From Siderastrea siderea (taxonomy: Eukaryota; Cnidaria; Anthozoa; Scleractinia; Rhizangiidae), in the NCBI GenBank assembly GCA_964030785.1, contig OZ034968.1:34861186-34925185 (forward strand): DNA of 64,000 nt, in the 5' to 3' direction. Shown here one piece after another: positions 50,001 to 60,561 of this stretch (position 1 is the first letter of the stretch; the number at the start of each line of letters is the position of its first letter). The position numbers were made by a program, and so were the translations under genes. The notes under the pieces are model-generated. The model was not told the DNA's origin. It made no database searches and was given only the letters and a program-made list of their open reading frames with translations.

Positions 50001-52243
50001 GGGCTAAAGGCTTGATGAGAAGTTTGTGGATAAGCGAAAACAAATCTGACTGGGATGATCCAATTCCTGATATGCTTAAGAAAGAATGGATGAACTTCTT
50101 TGATGATCTTCCAAACATGGAACAAGAAGTCTTTGAGAGATGTATCAAACCCGCAAATGCAAGAGGGGATCCAATTTTAGTGATATTTAGTGATGGATCA
50201 GAAGTAGCTTACGGCGCATGCGCTTACGCCAGGTGGAACACCACAGACAACAGCTATGAGAGCAGATTTATCATATCGAAAAATCGACTTTCCCCTGTGA
50301 AGAAAATGTCTATTGACCGAGTCGAATTATGTGGAGCAGTTCTGAATAAAAGACTCAAGACATTTATAGAAAAGGAATCGAGGTACAAATTTACTAAATT
50401 CTACCACATCGTTGACTCACAAATAGTGTACGGAATGGTTCAGAAGGAATCATATGGCTTTAATACTTTCGCCGCCACACGTATTGGCGAGATCCAACAG
50501 GGAACCAACAAAGATGATTGGTATTGGGTAGAGAGTAAGAATAACATAGCGGATTGGATTACACGAGGAAGGAAACCGGCAGAGATTGGATTGAATAGCA
50601 TCTGGCAAACCGGTCCAGAATTCCTTAGATTTCCTGAACATGAGTGGCCGATATGCAAGCCAAATTATCAGAAAGAGTTACCAGAACAAATAAAAACAGT
50701 TATGTTAGCTGAAGCTAAATCTGAAGATAGCTTAGAAGCAAGAATTGACATAAACAGATATTCCAACTACACTAAGCTAATCAGAGTGACTGCAAGGGTA
50801 TTGTCCTTGTACAAACGAAAACCTCGACCTTCCTTAAAGAACATAACTAGTCCATTAACGCCAGAAGATATAGACAGAGCAGAAAGATTCTGGATACTTC
50901 GATGTCAAAAATTGTTAACAGCAGACATGGAAAAAGGAAGATTCAAAAGACTATGTCCACGGACGCGAGAGGATGGCATAATAGTTGTAGGCGGCAGAGT
51001 TGAAAAGTGGCTCGAGATAAGCTACAATAAGTACGACTTAATTTTGCTACCATACGAGCATCGCTTTGCAAGGTTATATGCTGAATATATACACCAAAGA
51101 GGTCATCATGGGGTATCATCTACAGTAAGCAAGATAAGAGCACGATTTTGGATTACAAATATCCAACGTATGGTGAGGTCCATCAAATACAACTGCGTAA
51201 TCTGCAAGAAGATAGATAAACAGCTTTGCCAACAAAAGATGGGAAAACTACCAGAGGAGAGATTGAAACCCTCCCCACCTTGGCACTATACAGGTATAGA
51301 TCTCTTTGGACCTTTCAAAATCAGAGATGAAGTGAAGCGAAGAACCTATGGGAAATGTTACGGAGTGATATTCAACTGCATGTGCACTCGAGCAGTTCAC
51401 TTAGATCTAGCACCGGACTACAGCACGGAAACATTTCTATTAGTACTCAGAAGATTTGTATCATTGAGAGGGTATCCAGCAAAGTTGTATTCTGACAACG
51501 GACCACAATTAGTAGCTGCTGATAAAGAGCTCAAAGATATAACGAAGAACTGGGATTGGGACGAATTACTCGAATTCGGAGTAACAGAGGGCCTACAATG
51601 GGAATTCTCACCTGCCGACGCCCCTTGGTACAATGGCACATCCGAAGCATTAATACGTTCCGTCAAACGAGGCTTAAACATCGCAATCGGAGATAACATC
51701 ATGACATTCTCTGAATTACAGACAGCCTGCTTTGAAGTTGGTAACTTGATAAACGAAAGACCAATTGGTAAGCACCCAACTGATACAGATGATGGCGTAT
51801 ATTTAAGTCCGAACGACCTATTACTTGGAAGATCTACTTCACGAGTTCCAAGCGGACGCTTTAGGGAAACAACAAACCCTCGTCACAGATTTGAATTTGT
51901 CCAGAATATAGTGAAGAGCTTCTGGAGAAAATGGACGCGCGATTATTTTCCTAGTCTTCTTATTGAATCGAAGTGGCACACCGCACACCGTGATGTTAAA
52001 GTCGGAGACGTCGTCTTGATACAAGACTCGAATCTTGTTCGAGGAAATTGGAAACTAGGCAAAGTTATCACAGCCAAACCGAGTAAAGATGGAAGAGTAC
52101 GCAGAGTGGAGATCGTCTATAAGAACACTAAGCCAGGAGAACATGTAAAGACATACCGCGGAGGAGGCTATGTAACGGTTGAACGTCCTGTTCAGAGGAT
52201 AATAGTCATCGTTCCAGTGGACGAAAACGAAATGAAAGACTAA
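47018..52243 (+). CDS. BEL/Pao gag-pol polyprotein, 1741 codons
   Basis: No stop for 5.2 kb. In order: gag capsid-like DUF1759 region (about 120-290), zinc knuckles (CFSCLKPGHRWVQC, about 350-365), aspartic protease candidate (MWDNASSLSF, about 440, atypical D-N-A-S), reverse transcriptase with YMDD (about 866), and RNase H (FSDGSEVAYGA, about 1057, within the A17/RNH block). Then come the integrase zinc domain (HH..C..C) and DDE core (GIDLFGPF, YSDNGPQL, TSEALIRSVK; about 1425-1545) and a DUF5641-like C-terminus. Appears enzymatically complete apart from the gag frame junction. The true start is upstream, since 47018 is TTG. Confidence 0.9.
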   Translation: MKENILIKRAGARTLFDAIFSNATHILETENAATSLMKKVLAQLEEAFIECKLRNEQYLELIGKEMMEQELLWISNVQVLYSQIFEIFETRISEKEESKLSETTLCNSNSPGTANNVHLEKIKRPHFEGDIREYPQFKRDFQTQVMPGLTKLTAPYTLRTCLDKEALAQVKSVDDDIEEMWARLDEKFGDPGKVTDVIINDIKRFKVIREGESKKFVEFVDMIEDSYRDLKRLGIEKEITTTSSVSTIESKLPPDHRKEWARLVSSRKSTVDKTDKFPSLLDFLLDQKRAIEYDASDLRSAGTPQVRGATHLSDGRPSPTAKYCLVHGNAKHSTYECRNYLAKPVQQRKDVVKDKLACFSCLKPGHRWVQCKKKKECGIDNCKVFHHRTLHENKRNTPTGEDDQEEEVSGTTNTCSRISSKTTCLLQIQRIKTHANWLNVMWDNASSLSFITNKTAKAQKLHGTTVQLSLVKVGAEKKDITTKKYTLPLIDLQGHQTLIEVYGIDQITSNIRKIKIDGILHIFDVPKKDIERPTGTIHVLIGYDYAGLHPEMQNRSGHLLLLKNRFGFCISGTHPALEENAECFKYNVTHVNHVRGIELSDFYKIENLGVECTPRCGGCKCGKCPPGSKNYTLKEEKELNLIENNLEYNSQENLWITTYPWIKDPHNLPDNKRAAYGRLMSTEQRLRKNPDHAKVYQQQIQDMIDRDVARKLNTEEITKYNGPVHYISHHEVLKTDSKSTPVRIVFNSSASYMGHILNEYWAKGPDLLNNLLGILIRFRENRVAFIGDVSKMYHTVKTKVVEQHTHRFLWRDMNTAREPDTYVIQRVSFGDRPSGTIATVAMRKTAQMGIESHPQAAQIIKENSYMDDIIESVDDTKLAKQLTEAIEELLIKGGFRIKEWIMSKDDTEENLTLTLRGDSNEPTEKVLGVVWNPRTDQLCFRVKFDLQMKSKRKRPPPQGIDITSSQDIKLTKRIVLSQVNRIYDPMGLATPFTIRAKGLMRSLWISENKSDWDDPIPDMLKKEWMNFFDDLPNMEQEVFERCIKPANARGDPILVIFSDGSEVAYGACAYARWNTTDNSYESRFIISKNRLSPVKKMSIDRVELCGAVLNKRLKTFIEKESRYKFTKFYHIVDSQIVYGMVQKESYGFNTFAATRIGEIQQGTNKDDWYWVESKNNIADWITRGRKPAEIGLNSIWQTGPEFLRFPEHEWPICKPNYQKELPEQIKTVMLAEAKSEDSLEARIDINRYSNYTKLIRVTARVLSLYKRKPRPSLKNITSPLTPEDIDRAERFWILRCQKLLTADMEKGRFKRLCPRTREDGIIVVGGRVEKWLEISYNKYDLILLPYEHRFARLYAEYIHQRGHHGVSSTVSKIRARFWITNIQRMVRSIKYNCVICKKIDKQLCQQKMGKLPEERLKPSPPWHYTGIDLFGPFKIRDEVKRRTYGKCYGVIFNCMCTRAVHLDLAPDYSTETFLLVLRRFVSLRGYPAKLYSDNGPQLVAADKELKDITKNWDWDELLEFGVTEGLQWEFSPADAPWYNGTSEALIRSVKRGLNIAIGDNIMTFSELQTACFEVGNLINERPIGKHPTDTDDGVYLSPNDLLLGRSTSRVPSGRFRETTNPRHRFEFVQNIVKSFWRKWTRDYFPSLLIESKWHTAHRDVKVGDVVLIQDSNLVRGNWKLGKVITAKPSKDGRVRRVEIVYKNTKPGEHVKTYRGGGYVTVERPVQRIIVIVPVDENEMKD

Positions 52244-52322
52244 ATGAACTTTACTAAACTCGATTTTGTAACTTTACTATTTAAACTTTTTAACTTGCAC
52301 AACTTTCTAGAAGAGAGGGGAG

Positions 52323-52536
52323 TGTTTCGGCCTACGAAAGCAATTTCTGACATTTTCTTAAATACGTATTATGCGACGTAATAAACGATAATTAGAGAGA
52401 ACGAACTTAATCATCTTCTCTAGTCGCGGATCCGTTCCACAGACACCAATGGCTTTCGATTAACCTACTGTATGAAACGTGGCACTAAACCTTACAGTGT
52501 AACATTTGAATCCTTGGTAATGCGGCTAGTGATACA
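52323..52536 (+). repeat. BEL/Pao 3' LTR
   Basis: Same 214 bp as the 5' LTR apart from one A-to-C difference. Confidence 0.95.
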
Positions 52537-52604
52537 ATGGGGCCTCATTTAGTTCATTGGTCAAACGTACACAAATGCGTTCCAAAAGTCTTTCTCCAGC
52601 TTTA

Positions 52605-55600
52605 TTAGCGTAGCTGCAATTGAATGAATGAGACCGGAATGTCTAAGCCGTTAGGATCCACCTTAAGTGAAACTGAATCCTTGTGCTCTAACTTAACCGC
52701 AATGTCGAAATATTTCTGGAAGTCTTCGAATGACTTGTGTTTGGTTGGAATGGTGATGCTGAGAAAGCATGTTTCTGAGATTGGAAGTTCGATGCTAGCA
52801 TCGAACTTCACCAGCATCGTGTCTCTTTTTGGAAGCATGTTAGTCCCCGTCCAAAAACTGCAGAGGTCGACTAGGTCTGCTCCATCTGAAAATATGGACG
52901 ACAAATAAGCTCAATTTTAATAGAAGGAAATAATTCAAATAGTTAATCATTGATTACATTGAAGCTCTGTAAATGAAGTAACATGTTTAGTAAAACTAGT
53001 TAAATGTACAATGCCAAGTAAAAGAAAATACTCGCCAATAATTCTTGACAAAATTCTTTATGGTGTATCCATGTAGTATCCATGATTTAGTGCCAACCTT
53101 GTCCCCAGGGCCATCTCCGCCAGCTTTCGGAGACGCCTGCCCGCCATCTTAAATGCGGAGATGGCCCTGGGCACGAGGTTGATTTAGTGCCGAATAACTG
53201 GCAGAGCAGGGGTCATTTCTTAGTCATTTCTCAAATTATAAAGGCACGTTCTTTTTATGCAAACGACTAGTGATTGATTATGTGGTTATTTACACCTTTA
53301 ATACTGGCACGTACCTTCGTGTCTTGATTCGATAAACGCAATATATCTCAAAAACCATTCTGCTGCAGTGGAATTCTCGTCGGAAGCGTCCTGCTCTTCA
53401 AAGCTTATCTTGTCTCTGAACTCCTCGCAAGTGATCAACCGTTCTTTTTCTTCGGGAAATATTATGTCAACGAGGCACGGCCTCTTGCCCAGGGCTGTAT
53501 GCAAACCAACCTCCTCCATTCCTAAGGAAGATAAAAGATGCTGTTAAGATGTATACATGTCCATTGTCAGTACCCAACGTTTTTGTGTAAATTTTGTTAG
53601 CAGCCTACCTTTGGCGATGTCATCTAGCTCAAGTTTACGCTTGAGGATGACGTTGTAAAGCATCAGGCCCTGAGCCAGCAAGGCAGGTTCCGTCGTTAAC
53701 TTATCAATATCGAGGCCAGCCTCGTTTAGGTACAGCTGAACGCTTTCCCTTAACTCGGCTGTCGGATGGCCATCTTTCCCCAGGGCATCAATCTGAAAAT
53801 GAAAAAGCAAATGGATTTACAGTGGTTTATAACACAAACAGTTTAATTACTTAATAATTAAAGACGTTGGTTGTCACGGTTTGTGAGTTAGACCAAAATG
53901 ACAGTGGAGTATCTAAGTAGATTATTATATAGTAATAATCTACAAAGATTATTGGCTCGGGGGCTAGTACCTCATCTCGGTAACACAACCTCTAATTTCT
54001 AACTCTTCACGTCCTCCCTTATAGCATTCATGTCCAGGCATTCCACAATAACAGACATTCAGCTTCCAATGTAAACAGACGCATGTCGTAAAAGATGGTG
54101 GCGAAATTGGGTGAAACATTCACTTTGATGTCAATGTCAGACTCACCTCATTTATCAACTGCTTGAGATCAGTGTCTGGAATATCTTCAACAGATATGGG
54201 CGGGGGGTTCTCGCACGAATCTACAAACGAGCTTGATAAGTAATATTTGGTGGCGGGCGAAAGACCATGCAAAGCTGGGCCATCGTGTAGAGCACAGTGC
54301 CCAATAATGCGACCAATCGCCTTGAATGCGCCCGTAATTCTTAGCGATTGATCGTGTAAAGGCAGTCTGTGGTCTTTCTCTCCTTCAAAATAAATTACGG
54401 GTTTGAAGGTGTTGCCAATTCCTTCGTCCGCAATTTTCATGGTAGTGAGGAGAAATTCCCTGACAGGCCCACTTCCGGCACCTTCCTCGTCCTCAAATCT
54501 CACCCTAGGACGAGCCTTCAAGTTTGCGTTTTTTCCTTTATATTTCACCAGAATATCCCGTTTAAGTTCATCCGTGCCTTCCATTCTAGAAACAGAGAAG
54601 AGCTGCCGCGGTTTTGTTGTCTCTATAACTTCATCACGGAAGCGTTTCAAGGCGTCCATAGCGTCAACCGGTTGCACATCTTCTGTTTTTGAATCAAGCA
54701 TTGGCACGAGATCACCGTCATCCGCATCATCCAGCTGTGCACCTGAATTATTAAGTTCAGTTGAATTATTAGACTGATGCATCCGTAGAGCAGGATAATT
54801 TTTGGAGGTAATGAGACGTGTAAAACAACTTTTTTCTGCTACGGTTTGTTTTTATTATATTGGTATATATTTGATAGGTTACCTAGTAGGGCATGTGCTG
54901 CCTCGTTTGCATCGCCTCCAGATGCTGACAGCGCTTCTTGGATCTCTCCTGTCGTTGCATCGGGAAAAATCCCCTCCAGAAAAGAAGAGGCTACGCTGAT
55001 ATTCGCTGAAGTTCTGCAATGCGACCAAGAGCCTTGATCAGCTTATTTGATTAAAATAGTGAAAAATTGCGTTGTTCTTGTTTTCTCTCTTATAATATTT
55101 TCTCTCTTATAAAGAACGACACAAAACTTTTTGTTATTATGTTGGTCTCGACCGATAACTTGAAAAAAAAAGAAACTATAAAATTAAAAAAAACACGTAA
55201 AATAAAGTTGCAGTAGCGTTATTCTTCTTTTGCGGCTCAATCTTAGACTACTATTCAAATATATACAACGGGAACATGGGGGCCGGAGGGCCCTAGTCTT
55301 AGAGAGAAGAAAGCAGGAGTTCTACTCAGATGGAACGAGGTAGGCATAAGCTTACAAGCAATCTTTTAGAACCATTCTATCCCCCTATTACTGTGAGAAC
55401 ATTTCTGGAAGCCTTTGAAAGTTTAATTTTACCTTGATGAAGGGCCAGGTGTGGTACTGTCCTCACATATCAGATCTTCAATCGTTCTTTGTCTCTATTA
55501 GGAAATAGTGTGTGGCATTAGCATCATACATGTATTATCAAAACACGATGTAGTAATGCAAAACATCCTGTTGTAGCCTTGCAGTTTTTTCAGAATAAAA

Positions 55601-57220
55601 ATGCAATTGCTTGAATTGCTTTCACACTGCGAGGATCATTTCATTTATTTCATCATTTACAATGTATCCGCATTTCATATGTATGTCTTTTATATATTCA
55701 TTTCGTCAATAATACATATGTCGAACTTCGCGTGGAACAAAAAAAGAAAATCATAATACCTTTGCCGTGGGAACGTCACACTCGTTATCGTGGACGTCCG
55801 CAATATGGCGGCTTAAACTTGCCATCGAAACACGGATCCCACACCGTAAACAATTCACAGTAGGACCATCTTCAACCTAGAAGAGTAACACGTTAAACAG
55901 TCTTTTCAAAGGGAACACGCAATTGGACATACCACATTACACATGAGGATTAACTCCTTTGAGAAAGGAAAACAAATCAGTCTTATCGTTTTCTTTGATT
56001 CCAGTGCGCCTACATTTTTTACTCTCATAGTTACAGTTATTGTTGTTGCATGCGGGTTTTTTTTTTTTTTGCGTTCTAATTTTTGTCTACTAAAAAATGG
56101 TTATCACTGAAATGATTCCCGGTTCCTGCTTATATTGCACCTGAAGAGTAGACCTTTACTGTCTATCTTGATATACAGGTAACTACCTCAGGCAAAACAG
56201 CAGACTCTCCCACAACGCTTTCATCCAGATCTTTTTGCAATGGCCGTATGTATATTTTAGCATTCCCGGCGGCATCCCTCATACGTTGCGCAGAGTGAGG
56301 GGAAGAGATGTTGTAGAACCCTGCGTCCTCGCCTCGCTGGTACATCAACAATTCATACCCCGTTTCGACTAGTTTCGGAAACCTGGTCACAATTTCCTGA
56401 TGGCATTCCAAGGCGTTGGCGTCCTGTCGAAATTGGATGCTGGCTTCTCCTAGACCAGCGTTTAACAACATGGTTCTCTCTCTTATGGCAGTGGGTGGTT
56501 TGGTGGTGCTGACCCGAGAGAGGCAAAAAAACTTAAGAGTACAAGTGAGGATCCGCTTCCCTTTGCCACGTCCTGTAACGCTTCCTCTTGTGACGGTTTC
56601 CTTTCGGGGAGCGAATAACCTTCTATGCTCTTGAGTAGCGGAAGCAGAGATAACTGCTGCTGCGGCTGAATTTGCAGCAGATGTACCTGGCATTTGTTGG
56701 CCAGCCTGGCTAGTGGACGGTACCGGTACATCCAGTGTTGAACCAGAGTGGGATCCCTGTACTGTATTCAATCAATCAGGTGGGAATAGGAAAAATGAAG
56801 TACAATGATAATAAATACATTAATCTACCAATAGTTAAAAAATAATTTATCAATGAACTATGCACAGTGACACCCCAAATACTGGGCTTCAAATACTTCC
56901 ATTTGGAAAAAAATCTTAGAGATTACTTCTAGGCGGCGTATACTTGTCGACAAATATCAAATGTCGGAAAATATCAAAAATAAACGGATCATCTTGAGAT
57001 GTGGCCCAAAATTCTCAACCGGAATATCCAAACGGAAAATTTTGTTCCATTACCTTTTTTTCTACCAGTTCCAGGTCCTGCGCCAATAGTCAATTGCAAA
57101 CTAGTTCCAGACTCTCTGTAAGCCGCACAAATGGTACATGCTAATCTCGAACGAAATTTCCCATTCGGGAGGTTTTTCTTACCCGTTGCACACTGAAACC
57201 ATAGACCACCTGGTTTCCCC
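52605..57220 (-). CDS. HECT E3 ubiquitin ligase with CUE and zinc-finger exons
   Basis: Exons (minus, 5' to 3'): 57054-57220, 56187-56761, 55760-55876 (C-x2-C..H-x4-H finger: CLRCG..SRHIADVH), 54883-55013 (CUE-like FPDATTGEIQEALSASGGD..AAHALL), 54147-54742, 53609-53792, 53315-53521, 52605-52885. The last four encode a HECT domain: VRFEDEEGAGSGPVREFL, GRIIGHCALHDGP, and the catalytic Cys in ISETCFLSITIP. It transfers ubiquitin to substrates; closest in style to G2E3-type proteins expanded in cnidarians. Phases fit for the last five exons; the join between the finger exon and the CUE exon does not, so a small exon is missing or a border is wrong. Upstream exons are not found. Confidence 0.7.
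53094..53181. mobile_element. 88-bp MITE with 9-bp TSD
   Basis: Ends CAACCTTGTCCCCAGGGCC and GGCCCTGGGCACGAGGTTG; ATTTAGTGC duplicated on both sides (53085-53093, 53182-53190). In an intron of the HECT gene. The 9-bp duplication suggests a Mutator-like origin. Confidence 0.85.
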
Positions 57221-57286
57221 CTAAAAAAATTATACTTTTTGAGAAGTAAAAAATCCTTTTGAATACGATGCACAAGTAAACTCTTC

Positions 57287-58025
57287 TTGGACTTCTTACG
57301 TTACACACAACTACCACGATTCCCTGCCGGCGTGTTACATAGGAAAAACTGGGTAATTGTTAACATTATCGTAATTGTCATTTATGAATCGAACAGGATT
57401 TTACAGTTAATCGACATAACCAAGCCAGCAACTGAAAGGTCTACAGCGAAAGCAAAAACTGCGGAAGAGCCATCAGTTTCAGAAACCATGAAAACGATGA
57501 GTGCAGCAGATAAGCTAACCAATACGTCAACAAGCGAAGCAACAACTACAAAAGTAACACTAACTTCAAAAACATCGACGGCAAAGGAGAGTGCACCAAC
57601 CGATAACTTAGCCATATCTTCAACAAACAAACCAACACCATCTACAGAAATAAAACCAACTTTAAATACATTGAATGCCAAGGAGAGTGCGCCAACCGAT
57701 AGCCCAACCACATCTTCAACAAACAAACCAAGTAAAACAGAAATAAAACCAACTTCAAAAACATCGACAGCCAAGAGTCAGTCAACCAATAGCCCAACCA
57801 CATCTTCGACAAACAAACCAACAAAAACAGAAATAAAACCAACTTCAAAGACATCGACGGCCAAATCTCCAACAAAGAAAACGACGACAACCATTAAACT
57901 TCCTACAACCCCAACCGAACCTCCATCAACTAATTCAACAACTAAGAATAACTCAACAAAACCAGAACCACCACCAACAGAAAGTACGTATGGGAAATCT
58001 TGATATTATTATTATCGTTATTGTT

Positions 58026-58095
<70 letters not shown>

Positions 58096-59248
58096 GATTT
58101 TGAAAAACATTTCAACAAGAAAGTCAACGATAAAAATGTAACTTGACGTTTCGATGACTTCATGTCATCCTTATCAAAAGTGGAATGTGGAAAAAATTAA
58201 CATAAAGATATATATACAAAAATAGAAGTGTGAAAAAAGAAATACATAATTTAATAAAGCATGATTAGCGTGTATTTAAATTTAAACAAAAAGTTTCGCG
58301 CGAATCGAGTCCGCTTGAGTGTTCAGTTTCGGCCTTTTCTTTCGAATGTATAACATTTCGAAGATTAAGCACTCAAGCTTGCTTCGGCATTTCTTAAGAA
58401 TGGTGAAGTTCTCATTGGAAGGTCTTACATTATGTTCGTCCTTAAGGTGTTTTCCGATTACGGAACGTTTGTGCTCCTCAACACGTTGGTGTAGATGGCG
58501 GCGTGCATGTGTACCCAATATATACCCAATATACACCGGAGTTCCTTTCGCAAGAATGTAAGAACTTGAAGGGGATATTTTTGAAATTAAAGTATCCAGA
58601 GAAGCTCATCGACTCGGCTATCAAGCGTGTCCATCACCCTCCAGACCTTATTCACACACCATCTGACAGCCCCATACGGATCATTATGCCTTACAAAGAT
58701 CAGAAATCCGCCGATGTGGTTCGCAAACAACTTCGCGACCTTAGAAGAAAAATCGATCATGAATTGCAGCCAATCTTTACGAGCAAGAAGATCGTTGATG
58801 ACCTGAGAGAAACGGAATTGAAGCCTCCCATAGTAAACCAGCAAAGCGTTGTTTCTGAATTTAAATGTGATTTGTGTGATACATATTATATTGGGTACAC
58901 ACGCCGCCATCTACACCAACGTGTTGAGGAGCAGAAACATTCCGTAATCGGAAAACACCTCGCGGACGGACATAATGTAAGGCCTTCCAACCTCCGTGAG
59001 AACTTCGAAAGAAAAGACCGAAACTGAACACTCAAGCGGACTCGATTCGCGCGAAACTTTTTGTTTAAATTTAAATACACGCTAATCATGCTTTGTTAAA
59101 TTATGTATTTCTTTTTTCACACTTCTATTTTTGTATATATATATATATATCTTTATGTTAATTTTTTCCACATTCCACTTTTGATAAGGATGACATGAAG
59201 TCATCGAAACGTCAAGTTACATTTTTATCGTTGATTTTCTTGTTGAAA

Positions 59249-59321
<73 letters not shown>

Positions 59322-60244
59322 ATTTTAAGGGGCTTCACAAATGCCACGTTTGTTATCGATTAAAAAAAGTAGTTTTCGTTTTCTAAAGAAAAATTACTTT
59401 GCTATGGACCGAGACAAATGAGCATTTTAAAATCAATTGATACTGCTGCTTGCAAACTTTTATCTGTTCTACACCCTAAACTATCGAAAAATTTCTTACG
59501 TTTCTTCTCCGAGAAAGCTTACTTTAATTACAGTGGGCGTAGCATCAGTTCGAAAATAATCGGGATCAGAATACAACAAACAGCTAACATTTTTCGAGCA
59601 ATAAATGTTGATTGATGCAATGGAAAATTCACTTTGGTTTTCAAAATGCTAAAATAAAGTTATGAATGTGGAAGTAAACTTCACTTACCTCAACATGGGG
59701 TTGTCTTTGTGTCTTGTGTGTAATTTGGGCGCAATTCGTGGCCGTTTTAGATGATTTTTTTGCCAAAGCGATTTGCTGGACTCGGTCGTCTGCAGTCACC
59801 CGCCTTCCTTCGGTTTAAGTGGAGAAACAACACCGCGAACAACAGAGAACCAAAAACTCGCCTAAAACGGGCAGGAATTGCGCCCAAATTACACACAAGA
59901 CACAAAGACAACCCCATGTTAAGGCAAGTGAAGTTTATTTCCACATTCATAACTTAATTTAAGCATTTTGAAAACTAACGTGAATTTCCCATACAAAGCC
60001 TTATAGCGAAGGTCATATAACTCGATCGTATTCTCTTTTTGAGCTTGGGCCGCCTGTGATTGATGTTGAATTGTGTATCATTTTCTAAGTCTGCCTAGAG
60101 TATGAATGTTGTGTTAAAGTGAACAGCGCCTTAACTGAATATTTAATGCGAGAATACTAAGAATACTAAGCGTTGCAATGTTTTACTTTGTGTTCCTTGG
60201 TGAACAGATGGAAGTACTACAATCAATACCACACAGTCCGAAAG
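57287..60244 (+). CDS. Thr/Ser/Pro-rich stalk-like protein, partial
   Basis: A large exon, about 57407-57983 (acceptor TTTTACAG, donor GTACGT), encodes four degenerate ~35-residue repeats around TSSTNKP..TEIKPTSKTSTAK, Lys/Thr-rich and without large hydrophobics. A small exon 60208-60244 (NGSTTINTTQSE) joins in phase and is also Ser/Thr-rich with N-glycosylation sequons. Looks like a mucin-type extracellular stalk. Flanking exons are unassigned; the open frame to 57287 upstream of the acceptor is probably intron. The minus-strand frames here are mirror artefacts. Confidence 0.5.
58003..58096. repeat. (ATT)n microsatellite
   Basis: About 94 bp of ATT units next to a Penelope-like fragment. 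Confidence 0.95.
58100..58540 (-). mobile_element. Penelope-like element fragment, inverted copy
   Basis: Minus-strand reading contains THARRHLHQRVEEHKRSVIGKHL and the downstream ECLIFEMLYIRK of the GIY-YIG endonuclease. Head-to-head with the next fragment and sharing its 3' non-coding sequence. Confidence 0.75.
58540..59245 (+). mobile_element. Penelope-like element 3' fragment (GIY-YIG)
   Basis: The reading up to 59027 includes EFKCDLCDTYYIGYTRRHLHQR, the C-x-x-C plus GIY-YIG signature of Penelope endonucleases, then 3' UTR ending in an ATT tract (59250-59320). No reverse transcriptase is left. Inverted 5'-truncated partner copies and ATT tails are common for this class. Confidence 0.8.
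59250..59320. repeat. (ATT)n microsatellite
   Basis: ATT tract at the 3' end of the Penelope-like fragment. Confidence 0.95.
59659..59953. mobile_element. ~295-bp MITE with ~90-bp arms
   Basis: GTTATGAATGTGGAAGTAAA at the left and its near-complement at the right; arms contain ACATGGGGTTGTCTTTGTGT and complement. Confidence 0.75.
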
Positions 60245-60561
60245 GTAAGTCAAATGATGGATAAACAATTGTCTCGTTTTCAACAGGGTTCACCAGGTTC
60301 ACGTCAAACGCACTGATGCACTTTGTGGCCCCCGTCGAACGGATTTGATATCAACCAAGACTGCTGAATGTTGAACACAGTGTACTTTGTTGTGCGAATG
60401 TCTGATGGTAACCAAACCTTGTTCTTCAGTACCATTCAACATAATTCAGCTCCTTCAGAATCATTAAAAACGTTCATAAAGATGCACAAAAGCGGTTAAC
60501 GTGCAACACTTGCGAACAGCGTTGAACTGTTTGGCAGGGACCTTAAACAATACTATATTAA

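Larger units (their letters stand above)
46376..52536 (+). mobile_element. BEL/Pao LTR retrotransposon, TSD ATGGG
   Basis: LTRs 46376-46589 and 52323-52536 (214 bp, TG...CA) enclose gag and pol. ATGGG flanks both ends (46371-46375, 52537-52541). A purine tract AAGAGAGGGGAG (52311-52322) abuts the 3' LTR. Domain order gag, protease, RT, RNase H, integrase is the BEL/Pao order. The LTRs differ at one base that I could see, so the insertion is recent. Confidence 0.95.

Noticed and set aside
57942..58163. Asn-rich ORF on the minus strand
   Set aside because: Reads through the ATT microsatellite.
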